A stretch of DNA of 64,000 nucleotides from Methylomarinum vadi. Lineage in GTDB: Bacteria > Pseudomonadota > Gammaproteobacteria > Methylococcales > Methylomonadaceae. Each line of letters opens with the position of its first letter. Position 1 is the stretch's first letter. The translations under genes and the position numbers were made by a program. Shown here piece by piece: positions 9,768 through 18,203 of this stretch. The DNA is taken from assembly GCF_000733935.1 (NCBI RefSeq), contig NZ_JPON01000001.1, forward strand, positions 930,001 through 994,000, given 5' to 3'. The notes beneath the pieces were generated by a model that did no database searches, was not told the origin of the DNA, and was given only the letters and a program-made list of their open reading frames with translations.

Positions 9768-10637
9768 TTAACCCAGTGCTACATCGAGTATCATCATGAC
9801 GATGAAGCCCATAATTGCGCCCAGCGTCGCAATATCGGTATTGCCGCGGTCCCGCGACTCGGGAATCACCGCGTCGATGACGACATAGATCATCGCGCCG
9901 GCGGCGAAAGCCAAGGCATAAGGCATGATGGGCATGCAGGCTGTGACCGCGGCCGCGCCGATTACCGCAGCTATCGGCTCGACGATGGCGGAAAGCTGTC
10001 CATAATAAAAGCTGCGTAGCTGCGACCAGCCCGCTCGGCGTAATGGCAACGCCACCGCCGAACCTTCGGGAAAATTCTGGATACCGATGCCGATCGCTAA
10101 GGCGATCGCGGCTCCGAGGCTAGCCGTATCGTAACCGCAAGACAACGCGCCAAAAGCGACACCGACCGCCAAGCCTTCGGGAATATTGTGCAGCGTAATC
10201 GCGAAAACCAACAACAAGGTGCGTCGCCAAGTGGTGCTTTGCGATGTCTCTGTCCGCACCGACGCTCCAAGCTGAAAATGAGGCAACAACTTGTCGGACA
10301 GACTGAGTACGAACGCCCCCAGTCCGAAGCCGAGAGCCGCCGGAAACCAGGCAAAAGACTCGTATGCTTGTGACAAATCGATCGCCGGAGCCAATAATGA
10401 CCAATAACTGGCCGCCAGCATCACTCCGCCGGAAAATCCGAGCATCGCATCCAGCAGCTTCTGGTTGAAGCGTTTAGTGAAAAACACCAGCGCGGCACCC
10501 AACGCAGTCATTCCCCAGGTAAACAAGGCAGCCAACAATGCTTGCAGAATATGCGAACGCTCGGCGAACCAATGGGAGGCTACGTTAAAAATACTCGTGT
10601 CGAAGACGCTGAATAAGTTTGTCCAGTCAATGCTCAA
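9768..10637 (-). CDS. ZIP family metal transporter
   Basis: A 289-residue membrane protein with about eight hydrophobic segments. It has the ZIP metal-site motifs HNIPEGLAVGVAFGAL (about residue 150) and IQNFPEGSAVALPLR (about residue 187), the paired H/N-x-x-P-E-G signature of zinc/iron uptake carriers of the ZupT/GufA type. The substrate is probably Zn2+ or another divalent cation, inferred from family. The start is a TTG placed one base after the stop of the YkvA-like gene, so the two are likely co-transcribed. An ATG is absent near the start. Confidence 0.88.
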   Translation of the reverse strand: MSIDWTNLFSVFDTSIFNVASHWFAERSHILQALLAALFTWGMTALGAALVFFTKRFNQKLLDAMLGFSGGVMLAASYWSLLAPAIDLSQAYESFAWFPAALGFGLGAFVLSLSDKLLPHFQLGASVRTETSQSTTWRRTLLLVFAITLHNIPEGLAVGVAFGALSCGYDTASLGAAIALAIGIGIQNFPEGSAVALPLRRAGWSQLRSFYYGQLSAIVEPIAAVIGAAAVTACMPIMPYALAFAAGAMIYVVIDAVIPESRDRGNTDIATLGAIMGFIVMMILDVALG

Positions 10638-10638
10638 G

Positions 10639-11100
10639 TCAATTTCCGTTTTGATCGTGATTCAAAAGGCGTCCGAAAGCATCCTCATATTCCGAGCGTT
10701 TTTCTCGCCACTGTGCGTATTTATCGATTTCGACCTTCACTAGCCTCAAGATAGCCACCATCACGGCGACATCATCGAGATAGCCGACTACCGGAATAAC
10801 ATCGGGAATCAACTCCAGAGGATTGATCAGGTATAGCAGGCCAAACGCCACCGCTACAATGGCCCAAGTTTCTATGTTTCTATACGCCCCTGAGCGATAG
10901 TCCCTTATCAACTCGAGGCATAGCAGTACGTCCTTAATAACTTTATGCAGTGCCGGAATGCTTTTTGCTTTGCCCTCTATTTCATGCGCTTTATCGATAA
11001 TCCGGTCATAATGTCTAGAAGTTATTTTTTTGCCGTTGCGTTTAAAAAAGGCGCGATTCAAGGCGTCTTTGTCGCGCCGTTTTTTGTCATCAACATTCAT
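10639..11100 (-). CDS. YkvA family (DUF1232) protein
   Basis: A 153-residue protein whose C-terminal half contains the DUF1232 signature INPLELIPDVIPVVGYLDDVAVM within two hydrophobic segments, so it is probably membrane-associated. The N-terminal third is charged. No function is known for this family. The ATG at 11100 is chosen because GGAG stands six bases upstream; longer in-frame starts lack a binding site. It is the first gene of a pair with the ZIP transporter. Confidence 0.82.
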   Translation of the reverse strand: MNVDDKKRRDKDALNRAFFKRNGKKITSRHYDRIIDKAHEIEGKAKSIPALHKVIKDVLLCLELIRDYRSGAYRNIETWAIVAVAFGLLYLINPLELIPDVIPVVGYLDDVAVMVAILRLVKVEIDKYAQWREKRSEYEDAFGRLLNHDQNGN

Positions 11101-11522
11101 GTTGAACTCCGTCAAGCGACTTGCAAAAAAGTAAACAGTCGATTGCAATCGCTACCATGGCTTCAGGCATCAATTTTAAATCCTCGCGATGATGCGCTTA
11201 AAGACTGAATATCCCCCTGCTCAACCAGGGAAATCGGCTATTCTTTTAACATCTGATCTCAGCTCGTTCAGTAGTGGTCGATTTCAAATAAAATAGGGGT
11301 CTGCAATGATGCCTATGGTAAAAATACGGGCGGAAAACTCATCGTGCAGAAAGATAAAAACTCAGGAGTTCTAACGACTACAGAGTTAGCCATATTATGG
11401 GCGCAGATTACGCTTGTCAATGTTGATCAAAAATGCCAGTATTTTTCAGACAACGTTGTTGAACCTCATCCAATCTCGGATATTCAGATAAAACCATTAA
11501 TGCTCCCGGGGTAGTGTTCTGT
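11101..11522 (+). other. Intergenic region with a possible gene remnant
   Basis: This 420-base stretch separates divergent genes. From 11275 to 11516 the plus strand has a stop-free frame with plausible codon choice. It reads as about 80 residues, including a VLTTTELAILWAQ segment, but has no ATG; a GTG at 11344 would give 57 residues. I do not recognise it. It may be the tail of a decayed gene. No other feature was seen apart from the divergent promoter space. Confidence 0.25.
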
Positions 11523-12158
11523 ATGCCAAAAATTGCACCGTTCGAAGATCATCATCTACGCTATGAAGCGTGGTTTGAAAAACATGAAGCCGCCTATATT
11601 TCGGAACTTCTGGCGTTACGCCCTTTCATTCCCTGGCAAGGGTTGGGCCTCGAAATCGGTGTCGGCACCGCCCGTTTCGCCGCACCGCTAGGCATTCAAG
11701 TGGGAGTAGACCCTTCTCCGGCCATGCTGGCGCATGCGCGCGCCAGAGGAATCCAGGTCGTGCATGGGACGGCCGAGAACCTGCCCTTAGCGAGCGCCAG
11801 TTTCGATTATGCCCTAAACGTGACAACCATTTGTTTCGTCGATTCACCGATTCAGATGATGGCCGAGGCACGCCGAATACTCAAGCCCGGCGGACGTCTA
11901 GTGATCGGCTTCATCGACCGGACCAGCTCAATCGGTGAACATTATCTGGCGCATCAGCACGAAAGCGTTTTTTATCGGGAGGCCACGTTCTTTTCCGCCG
12001 ACGAAGTCGAGCAACTATTATTGGATAACGGCTTTACGATTGACGCATGGGGGCAGACGCTTTCCCACCCCCTTCCGGAGATACGGGAAATCGAAGCCTT
12101 ACGGCCAGGACGCGGCCAATGTTCGTTTGTCGCGGTTGCGGCAACGAAGGCAAACTAA
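11523..12158 (+). CDS. SAM-dependent methyltransferase (type 11)
   Basis: A 211-residue class I methyltransferase. Motif I is GLEIGVGTARFA near residue 40, the ribose-binding acid is in VGVDPSPAML, HGTAENLPLASASFDY is motif II, and RRILKPGGRLVIGF is the post-III motif. This order is typical of the UbiE/Methyltransf_11 group. The substrate is unknown. The ATG at 11523 is preferred over a GTG at 11514. It is followed after 71 bases by the split permease genes on the same strand, which may or may not share a transcript. Confidence 0.82.
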   Translation: MPKIAPFEDHHLRYEAWFEKHEAAYISELLALRPFIPWQGLGLEIGVGTARFAAPLGIQVGVDPSPAMLAHARARGIQVVHGTAENLPLASASFDYALNVTTICFVDSPIQMMAEARRILKPGGRLVIGFIDRTSSIGEHYLAHQHESVFYREATFFSADEVEQLLLDNGFTIDAWGQTLSHPLPEIREIEALRPGRGQCSFVAVAATKAN

Positions 12159-12229
12159 TGTCGTAGCCCTACCCAGCTTCGTGCTTGTGGCGCGAGCAAG
12201 GCGGCGTGACAGCGACTCTCTAACAAAAA

Positions 12230-12667
12230 ATGCAAAAAACACATTATTTCACAATTGCCCTCCAGAAAAGTTTGAGGACATTCATCAATGTACTGCCGAT
12301 TATCGTTGGTATGCTGTTGCTGACCAGTCTCGTTGTCACGCTGTTCCCGGCGCAGCTCCACGCCGGTGTGTTCGGAAACGGCGAAATTTTCGATAGTTTG
12401 CTGGCCGCCGCTGCCGGTAGCATAGCCGTCGGCCACCCCCTGGCCAGCTATCTGTTAGGCGGGGAAATGCTGAAAGTCGGCGTTAGCTTAACGGCCGTCA
12501 CCGCCCTGCTGGTTACCTGGGTCACGGTGGGAATCGTGCAGATACCGGCCGAAGCGATGATATTGGGGACGCGCTTTGCCGCCTATCGTAACCTGATCAG
12601 TTTCTTAGCTGCCATTGCGATCTCTTTTTTGACCCCCTTCACCCTGCGAATGCTGGGAGCGATCTGA
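12230..12667 (+). CDS. Half-size permease, N-terminal-type part (DUF318/ArsP-like)
   Basis: A 145-residue membrane protein with about four hydrophobic helices. The segment GSIAVGHPLASYLLGGEMLKVGVSL near residue 65 resembles the first conserved block of the DUF318 (ArsP_1, PF03773) permease family, in which a full-length protein has two such halves. The next gene supplies the other half-like block. Full-length relatives export organoarsenicals or are of unknown substrate; nothing here fixes the substrate. The stop codon is immediately followed by the ATG of the next gene, so the two products are probably made together and may form a heterodimer. Confidence 0.72.
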   Translation: MQKTHYFTIALQKSLRTFINVLPIIVGMLLLTSLVVTLFPAQLHAGVFGNGEIFDSLLAAAAGSIAVGHPLASYLLGGEMLKVGVSLTAVTALLVTWVTVGIVQIPAEAMILGTRFAAYRNLISFLAAIAISFLTPFTLRMLGAI

Positions 12668-13183
12668 ATGAGCGACGAACAACCCAAACCCCGTTTCCTG
12701 GGCTGGACATTTCTAGTCTTGGTGTTGAGCGCTTATGGCTTGATCGGCATTTTTAATCCGGAAAGGGCAACACAGGCTCTGACCTTATTCAAGCATTCAC
12801 TGAATCAATTGCTACCCGTATTGGGACTGGTTTTTTTCCTACTGATAATCGCCAACCTCGCGATCGATTCCAAACGGATCAGCAGTTACGTGGGAAAACA
12901 AAGCGGCCTCAAAGGTTGGGGAACGGCGGTAATCGGCGGCATCATCTCGATGGGGCCTGTGTACGCATGGTATGTCCTGCTGAGCGATCTTCGACGAAAA
13001 GAAATGAGAGTCGCGCTGATTGCCACGTTTCTAAACAGCCGCGCGATCAAACTGCCTTTGTTGCCACTGATGATTCATTATTTCGGAGCGGCCTATACCG
13101 CAGTACTGTGTTTTTACCTGATAGCCTTTGCCATCATCAATGGATGGCTGATTGAAAAATTTTCCTTGCGCCAACATCCATAA
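12668..13183 (+). CDS. Half-size permease, second part (DUF318/ArsP-like)
   Basis: A 171-residue membrane protein with about five hydrophobic helices. The block WGTAVIGGIISMGPVYAWYVLL, then LRRKEMRVALIATFLNSRAIKLPLLPLM, resembles the second conserved half of DUF318 permeases. The ATG directly abuts the stop of the preceding half. Together the two genes would encode about 316 residues, the size of one full permease. The IS1182 element begins about 120 bases after the stop. Confidence 0.72.
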   Translation: MSDEQPKPRFLGWTFLVLVLSAYGLIGIFNPERATQALTLFKHSLNQLLPVLGLVFFLLIIANLAIDSKRISSYVGKQSGLKGWGTAVIGGIISMGPVYAWYVLLSDLRRKEMRVALIATFLNSRAIKLPLLPLMIHYFGAAYTAVLCFYLIAFAIINGWLIEKFSLRQHP

Positions 13184-13295
13184 AGCGATACTAGTATTAA
13201 CCGTAATTGATACTTGCACATGACATGTCGGCGTCTGGTGCCACCGGCCAATGAATGCGTCAAGTGCCCGATCGCGCCTTCTTTCCGGCCCTCTC

Positions 13296-13302
13296 CCTAA
13301 GG
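13296..13302. repeat. Target site duplication, left copy (CCTAAGG)
   Basis: CCTAAGG here is repeated at 15045-15051, exactly flanking the inverted ends of the IS1182-type element. The sequence is nearly palindromic, as is usual for targets of this family. Confidence 0.75.
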
Positions 13303-15044
13303 AGGCTGTCGTAAAAGCCCCCCAACCAGCTACATACGGTAAAATAACCCTATCCAAACCTATTAGAAATAGATCAATGGCAGCCGAAGTAAACATTAGA
13401 CCCGTCAGGACATTGTATAGCGCCAAGCAATATTCGCTATTCGATGAATGCGAGGTTGAACCGTTACCTGAGTTGATCGCTCAATCGATCTCGAGCGAAC
13501 CGATGGCCCATTTTGAAGCGCCCGACCCGCGCGGCTTATCGATCAACGGTAAACCGCTCGGCGAACATCTGGAGCACGCCGGCTTAACCATCCCGTTGAA
13601 ATTGCGCCCCTTCCTGCAATCGCTATCCTTCGCCGAGTTCGAAGCCCGTTATCGGCCCGGCGGGCGTCCGCCGTATGCGCCACGTGCGATGGTGGGGATT
13701 ATTCTCTACGGCCTGTTACAAGGCATCAGCAGCCTGCGCGACTTGGAGCGTTTAGCTCGAGCCGATGTGGGGTGTTGGTGGCTAAGTGGCGGTATCATGC
13801 CGGATCACTCAGTCATTGGCCGTTTCGTCCATCAGCATGCCGAATCATTGACGACCGAATTTTTCGATCAACTGGCGCGTCGTACTTTGAAAGTCACAGG
13901 CTCAGGCACGACGACGTTGGCGGGCGACGGTACCGTGATCGAAGCCATGTCCTCCCGGTTTCAATTGATGAAGGAAGAAGCGCTCAAGCAAGCCTTGGCG
14001 CAAGCGCAGGAAGCCGCGCAAGCCAAACCCGACGATGCAGCGGCAAGCAAGCGGTTGAACCTATTGGAACAAGCCCAAGCCGAGCTAAAGTCTCGCCAGC
14101 AAAAACAAGCCGCCAAAGGCAAAGATCCGGCCAAGACCCAAGTACAAAGCAACGAGCCGGAGGCGGTATTACAGCCGCAAAAGAACTCCAAAGACTTTCG
14201 CGGCAGTTATAAACCGTCGGTATTGGCGAACGACAATCGAGTGATCGTGGCTTGCGACGTTCATCCTTCCAGCGAAACCGAGGTGGTGCCGGGCTTACTG
14301 GATCGCGCCCAAGCCATGGGAGGCGTCGAAACAGCTCTGTTCGATGCTGGCTATTTCAGCAATGGCGTCTTGGATACTGCTGAGCAACACAACATCGAAT
14401 TGCTTTGTCCGGAAGGCCAAAGTGAAGGAGACGATTGGAACAAACAATCCAACAAACAAATCCCCAAAAGCCGCTTTATTTATCAGGCCGACGACGACAC
14501 CTATCGCTGTCCGGGGCAACAACGCTTGACTCGCCGTCACACCTGCAAAGGCGGTAAAAGTGGCCGCGCTTATACCGTCTACGCCTGCGATGCCTGTTCA
14601 GACTGCCCGCTGAAATCCCAATGCACGCGTAGCGAGAGTGGTCGCACCCTCAAACGCTATGACAGCGATACACAAAAAGAAGCCCTGCGCCTGAAAATGG
14701 ACCAGCCCGAACCTCGGCAACGCTATCGACAGCGGCAGGCCATGGTGGAGCCCGTCTTCAGTCAGCTACGCGGTCGCCAAGGTTTGAATCGCTTTCGCCG
14801 TAAAGGTTTGGCGGGTGTCAAAGTAGAGTTCGCCTTGCACGCCATGGCTTACAATCTGAGCCGCGCCTTAGTGGCAGCTCTTTTTCGTGCTTTATATCAT
14901 TGGCTTAGCCGGTTTATGAGCTCGTTTGACCGAATGGTCGACATTTGGCTGAGTTACACTACTGACTTGCCAACTTCGCCGACCGTGGAAAATACGGCCG
15001 GTTTCCAGTGGTAAATCAAAGAAATTGGGGTTTTACGACGCCCT
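13303..15044 (+). mobile_element. IS1182-family insertion sequence, complete
   Basis: The element is 1,742 bases long. Its left end reads AGGCTGTCGTAAAAGCCCC and the reverse complement of its right end reads AGGGCGTCGTAAAACCCC, so the terminal inverted repeats match apart from three positions. Both ends are flanked by CCTAAGG. It carries a single transposase gene with no visible disruption. It lies between the split permease and the nitric oxide reductase gene, 65 bases upstream of the latter's probable original start. Confidence 0.88.
13377..15014 (+). CDS. IS1182-family transposase
   Basis: A 545-residue DDE transposase. The N-terminal domain has FEARYRPGGRPPYAPRAM and YGLLQGISSLRDLERL, typical of IS1182. 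TTLAGDGTVIEAMSSR holds the first catalytic Asp, and LFDAGYFSNG the second. A zinc-finger-like CDACSDCPLKSQC follows near residue 445, and AMVEPVFSQLRGRQGLNRFRRKG holds the catalytic Glu. A Gln/Lys/Ala-rich helical insert occupies about residues 200-275. I start at the ATG at 13377; an upstream in-frame ATG at 13251 lies outside the element's inverted repeat and cannot be native. The reading frame is intact, so the copy may be active. Confidence 0.92.
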   Translation: MAAEVNIRPVRTLYSAKQYSLFDECEVEPLPELIAQSISSEPMAHFEAPDPRGLSINGKPLGEHLEHAGLTIPLKLRPFLQSLSFAEFEARYRPGGRPPYAPRAMVGIILYGLLQGISSLRDLERLARADVGCWWLSGGIMPDHSVIGRFVHQHAESLTTEFFDQLARRTLKVTGSGTTTLAGDGTVIEAMSSRFQLMKEEALKQALAQAQEAAQAKPDDAAASKRLNLLEQAQAELKSRQQKQAAKGKDPAKTQVQSNEPEAVLQPQKNSKDFRGSYKPSVLANDNRVIVACDVHPSSETEVVPGLLDRAQAMGGVETALFDAGYFSNGVLDTAEQHNIELLCPEGQSEGDDWNKQSNKQIPKSRFIYQADDDTYRCPGQQRLTRRHTCKGGKSGRAYTVYACDACSDCPLKSQCTRSESGRTLKRYDSDTQKEALRLKMDQPEPRQRYRQRQAMVEPVFSQLRGRQGLNRFRRKGLAGVKVEFALHAMAYNLSRALVAALFRALYHWLSRFMSSFDRMVDIWLSYTTDLPTSPTVENTAGFQW

Positions 15045-15051
15045 CCTAAGG
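15045..15051. repeat. Target site duplication, right copy (CCTAAGG)
   Basis: Second copy of the CCTAAGG flanking the IS1182-type element; see the left copy at 13296-13302. Confidence 0.75.
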
Positions 15052-15108
15052 GCTAGGAAGGTTAAGATGTCGCTTCGCGACTTTCATAGTAATTCTTGGG
15101 AGAACCCC

Positions 15109-15175
15109 ATGAGTGTTGCCGCACAACCCTTAACTGCCGAGGATTCCGCTCTGTCCTTGGTGGCTGCGCACGGTG
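15109..15175 (+). other. Out-of-frame original N-terminus of the nitric oxide reductase
   Basis: An ATG at 15109 with GGGAGA seven bases upstream opens a frame that reads a plausible cytosolic N-terminus (MSVAAQPLTAEDSALS) but runs out of the reductase frame. Shifting by one base around 15155-15158 (TCCTTGG) joins it to WWLRT and then to the reductase's first membrane helix. The distance 15109-17401 is a multiple of three plus one, as expected for one extra base. In the reductase frame itself an in-frame stop lies at 15131. Confidence 0.7.
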
Positions 15176-17401
15176 CTGATCGTGATGGTTCTGGGCTTTG
15201 CCGTCCTAATCCTCATTACGTTTCTGGCCTACCGTCACGCGCCCCCAATTCCGTCCCAGGTTGTCGATGAACAAGGGAAACGCCTGTTTAGCGCTGAGGA
15301 CATCGGCAAAGGCCAGGAAGTCTTTCTCAAATACGGATTGATGGATAACGGCAGTGTCTGGGGCCATGGCGCCTATCTGGGCCCCGATTATTCGGCCGAA
15401 GCGTTACACCGTATCGGCGAGCATACCGCTGCGGTAATCGCTCAGCGGCAATATAGGAAACCATTGGTGGCGCTGACACCAGAAAAACAAGCCGCGGTCT
15501 ATGCGCAAACAGCCATCGAACTAAAAACCAATCGTTACGATGCCGCCAGTGGGACATTACATCTGACGCCGCCGGCAACCGCCGCTTACCGCCAGGAAGC
15601 CAACTACTGGCGCGAGTACTTCCTCGACCCCGCGAGCAATGGCGGGCTCGAGCGCGGACTGATCAACAATCCTGTCGAATTGCAGCAGTTTACCGCTTTC
15701 GTCACATGGACTGCTTGGGCTGCAGTGACCAATCGTCCCGGCGAAACCCATTCCTATACCAACAACTTTCCCTACGACCCCAGCGTAGGCAATAGGGTGA
15801 CGCCTGACGCCGTGTTATGGAGCGCGCTGAGTCTAATCATGCTGCTAGCCGGTATCGCTACGGTACTGTTGATATTCGGTAAATTCGATTATCTCGGTTG
15901 GATTAGCACAGAAAAACATGTGCATCCCCATTTGTTGCCCAATCAAGCGAGCGCCGGCCAGCTCGCCCTCGTAAAGTTCTTCGTCGTGGTAATGCTACTG
16001 TTCCTGATGCAAACATTGCTAGGCGGTGCGACAGCTCACTATCGGGCGGCCCCCGATAGTTTTTACGGCTTCCAACTTGAGCGGATATTTCCCAGCAATC
16101 TGACGCGCACATGGCATCTGCAGACGGCGGTTTTTTGGATTGCAACCGCCTATATTGCGGCCGCGTTATTTCTCGGCCGTTCGCTGCGAACTGACGAACC
16201 GCGCTGGCTCGCCGGGTCGGTCCATTTATTGTTCGGCGCTTTCGTCATTGTCATCGCCGGCAGCCTGTTCGGCGAGTGGGCGGGGATCTCACAGTTGTTG
16301 GATCAGTGGTGGTTCTGGCTAGGCAACCAAGGGTGGGAGTACATGGAGCTTGGCCGTCTATGGCAGTATCTGCTTATAGGCGGTCTGTTGGTCTGGTTTG
16401 CGATCTTGTTGAAACTGATGGAATCCTCGGAGTTAACCGATCCTGCCGTGAAACCTCTGACTAGGATGTTCTTGTTCGCTTCCCTGGCGATTCCAATGTT
16501 CTATCTTCCGGCGCTTTTCTTCGGGGCCAAAACCAATTTCACAGTCGTCGATACCTGGCGATTCTGGATCATTCATTTATGGGTCGAAGGATTCTTTGAA
16601 TTTTTCGTCACCACAATGGTTGCGCTGATGTTCTATCAACTGGGTCTTACTCAACGCAACGTTGCATTAAGGGTGGTCTACTTGGATGCCATTTTGTATT
16701 TCGCCGGCGGCTTGATCGGAACCGGCCATCACTGGTATTTTACCGGACAAACCAGCTTCAACATGGCGATGTCATCGATGTTCTCGACACTAGAGGTGGT
16801 GCCGCTAACATTGTTGACCTTGGATGCGTGGGCATTCATCCGCACCACACGCGCCGACTGCGACACCTGCGGCAAGCCGGTAGCCGTGCCGCATAAGTGG
16901 ACTTTTTACTTCTTGATGTCGGTAGGCTTTTGGAACTTTGTGGGCGCAGGCATCTGCGGCTTCTTGATCAACTTGCCGGTCATTAGCTATTTCGAAGTCG
17001 GCACGCAGCTTACCCCCAACCACGGCCATGCCGCTATGATGGGGGTCTTTGGAATGTTGGCGCTGGCGTTGATGATATTCGTGGTGCGCCAGACCAGCAG
17101 TGACCCCCACTGGGCTGGCATAGAAAAATATGCCAAGGTCGGATTTTGGGGATGTAATGCCGGCCTGGCGCTTATGCTAAGTATGAGTTTGTTTCCCGGT
17201 GGCGTGTTGCAGGTCTGGGATGTGGCGCAGCATGGATACTGGCATGCACGCAGCCTTGAGTATACGGGAAGCGCCCGGTCTCGCCTGATCGAATGGTTAC
17301 GGCTTCCCGGAGACATGGTGTTCATTATATTCGGCGTCATACCGTTAGTGATTGTAGCCGTCAAAGGCTGGCTCATTGCCAATAAACAGACGGCCGAATG
17401 A
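15173..17401 (+). CDS. norB: Quinol-dependent nitric oxide reductase (qNOR)
   Basis: A 742-residue membrane protein of the qNOR (NorZ) type, which reduces two NO to N2O with quinol electrons. The periplasmic cytochrome c-like segment of qNOR is present (VFLKYGLMDNGSVWGHGAYLGPD) without a heme c motif, as expected. The heme-copper oxidase core has HLWVEGFFEFFVTTMVA with Glu residues near the FeB site, GGLIGTGHHWYFTG with the paired His, and LTPNHGHAAMMGVFGM with the heme ligands. The listed start is a GTG at 15173, the first available in frame. The natural start was probably the ATG at 15109, separated by a one-base shift, so the chain lacks about 21 residues ahead of the first helix. The DUF488 start overlaps its stop by four bases. 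Confidence 0.88.
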   Translation: MLIVMVLGFAVLILITFLAYRHAPPIPSQVVDEQGKRLFSAEDIGKGQEVFLKYGLMDNGSVWGHGAYLGPDYSAEALHRIGEHTAAVIAQRQYRKPLVALTPEKQAAVYAQTAIELKTNRYDAASGTLHLTPPATAAYRQEANYWREYFLDPASNGGLERGLINNPVELQQFTAFVTWTAWAAVTNRPGETHSYTNNFPYDPSVGNRVTPDAVLWSALSLIMLLAGIATVLLIFGKFDYLGWISTEKHVHPHLLPNQASAGQLALVKFFVVVMLLFLMQTLLGGATAHYRAAPDSFYGFQLERIFPSNLTRTWHLQTAVFWIATAYIAAALFLGRSLRTDEPRWLAGSVHLLFGAFVIVIAGSLFGEWAGISQLLDQWWFWLGNQGWEYMELGRLWQYLLIGGLLVWFAILLKLMESSELTDPAVKPLTRMFLFASLAIPMFYLPALFFGAKTNFTVVDTWRFWIIHLWVEGFFEFFVTTMVALMFYQLGLTQRNVALRVVYLDAILYFAGGLIGTGHHWYFTGQTSFNMAMSSMFSTLEVVPLTLLTLDAWAFIRTTRADCDTCGKPVAVPHKWTFYFLMSVGFWNFVGAGICGFLINLPVISYFEVGTQLTPNHGHAAMMGVFGMLALALMIFVVRQTSSDPHWAGIEKYAKVGFWGCNAGLALMLSMSLFPGGVLQVWDVAQHGYWHARSLEYTGSARSRLIEWLRLPGDMVFIIFGVIPLVIVAVKGWLIANKQTAE

Positions 17402-17781
17402 CTTTTTTCCTAATGCAACACCCGGATCAATACAAACTCAAGATTAAAAGGGTCTATGAACCGCCGGACGAATATGACGGCCGGCGAATCCTCGTGGACA
17501 GACTCTGGCCGCGTGGGTTGACAAAGGAAAAAGCGAGTATCGATCTGTGGCTAAAAGATATCGCCCCTAACACGGAGCTCCGAAAATGGTTTGGCCACGA
17601 CCAGAGCAAATGGGAAGAGTTCAAGGAACGGTATCTCGCAGAACTCAAGAGCAACCACGAGCAAATCCAAACCTTAAAACAGGAGCTGGACAAGGGTGAC
17701 GTAACGCTGGTCTATGCGGCAAAGGACGCAGATCGTAATCATGCTATCGTGCTGCTTGAAAACAGTTGGCTTTTCCGCTAA
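17398..17781 (+). CDS. DUF488 family protein (YeaO-like)
   Basis: A 127-residue soluble protein. The family signature is clear: IKRVYEPPDEYDGRRILVDRLWPRGLTKEKA, then LRKWFGHDQSKWEEFKERY, and a C-terminal VTLVYAAKDADRNHAIVLLE. The function is not established, although such genes often sit beside heme or NO-related genes. Its ATG overlaps the qNOR stop as ATGA, so it is translationally coupled to norB. An internal ATG at 17413 is an alternative start. Confidence 0.85.
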   Translation: MTFFLMQHPDQYKLKIKRVYEPPDEYDGRRILVDRLWPRGLTKEKASIDLWLKDIAPNTELRKWFGHDQSKWEEFKERYLAELKSNHEQIQTLKQELDKGDVTLVYAAKDADRNHAIVLLENSWLFR

Positions 17782-18203
17782 CAGCGGAAGCATCCCACTC
17801 GAATACGGCAAAGTCCAACTCATCGTTTACGTCAGCAACGGACAAAATCAACCAAAGACGGTTCGATCTTATCTCTACTTTGTCATATTATCAACGACTG
17901 TTCGCACTTCAGAATTCGGTTCTTTTGACGCCCTCTTCTAACCTTATCCCGGAGGACGAAGGTATTAAGGCGCCGAATTTTGAAGGACTATGATATGTCT
18001 TCTTCACAGGCAAGCATACCGCTCCGGTTATCTCTTTTTAGATAACGAGTTTTAAACCATGCCGGACACACTAAGTCAAGAAACGCTGTTCGTTGTCCAA
18101 CAACTTGGGCAATAATCGAGAAAGTTTCGGAAATCCTAAAATTGTCGCGCTAGTGAAATAATTTACTTGTCGGGCATAAAAAAAACATGCCCGACCTACA
18201 GGT
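17782..18203. other. Intergenic region between converging genes, with a hairpin
   Basis: No convincing gene lies in this 420-base stretch between DUF488 and the PBP4-type gene. A short plus-strand frame at 17766-17993 overlaps DUF488 and has no binding site. At 18169-18195 a perfect 9-bp stem (GTCGGGCAT / ATGCCCGAC) encloses an A-rich loop. It lies nine bases beyond the stop of the minus-strand gene and may serve as its terminator, although the T run is in the loop and not after the stem. Confidence 0.4.

Noticed and set aside
11523-12158. ArsM arsenite methyltransferase
   Set aside because: The conserved Cys set of ArsM is missing; only a general methyltransferase call is justified.
13251-13376. 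Longer transposase start at 13251
   Set aside because: It lies outside the inverted repeat and the target duplication, so it cannot belong to the element.
17919-17941. Partial likeness (TTTTGACGCCCTCTTCTAA) to the IS1182 right end
   Set aside because: Only about nine bases match in a row, and there is no transposase or second end.
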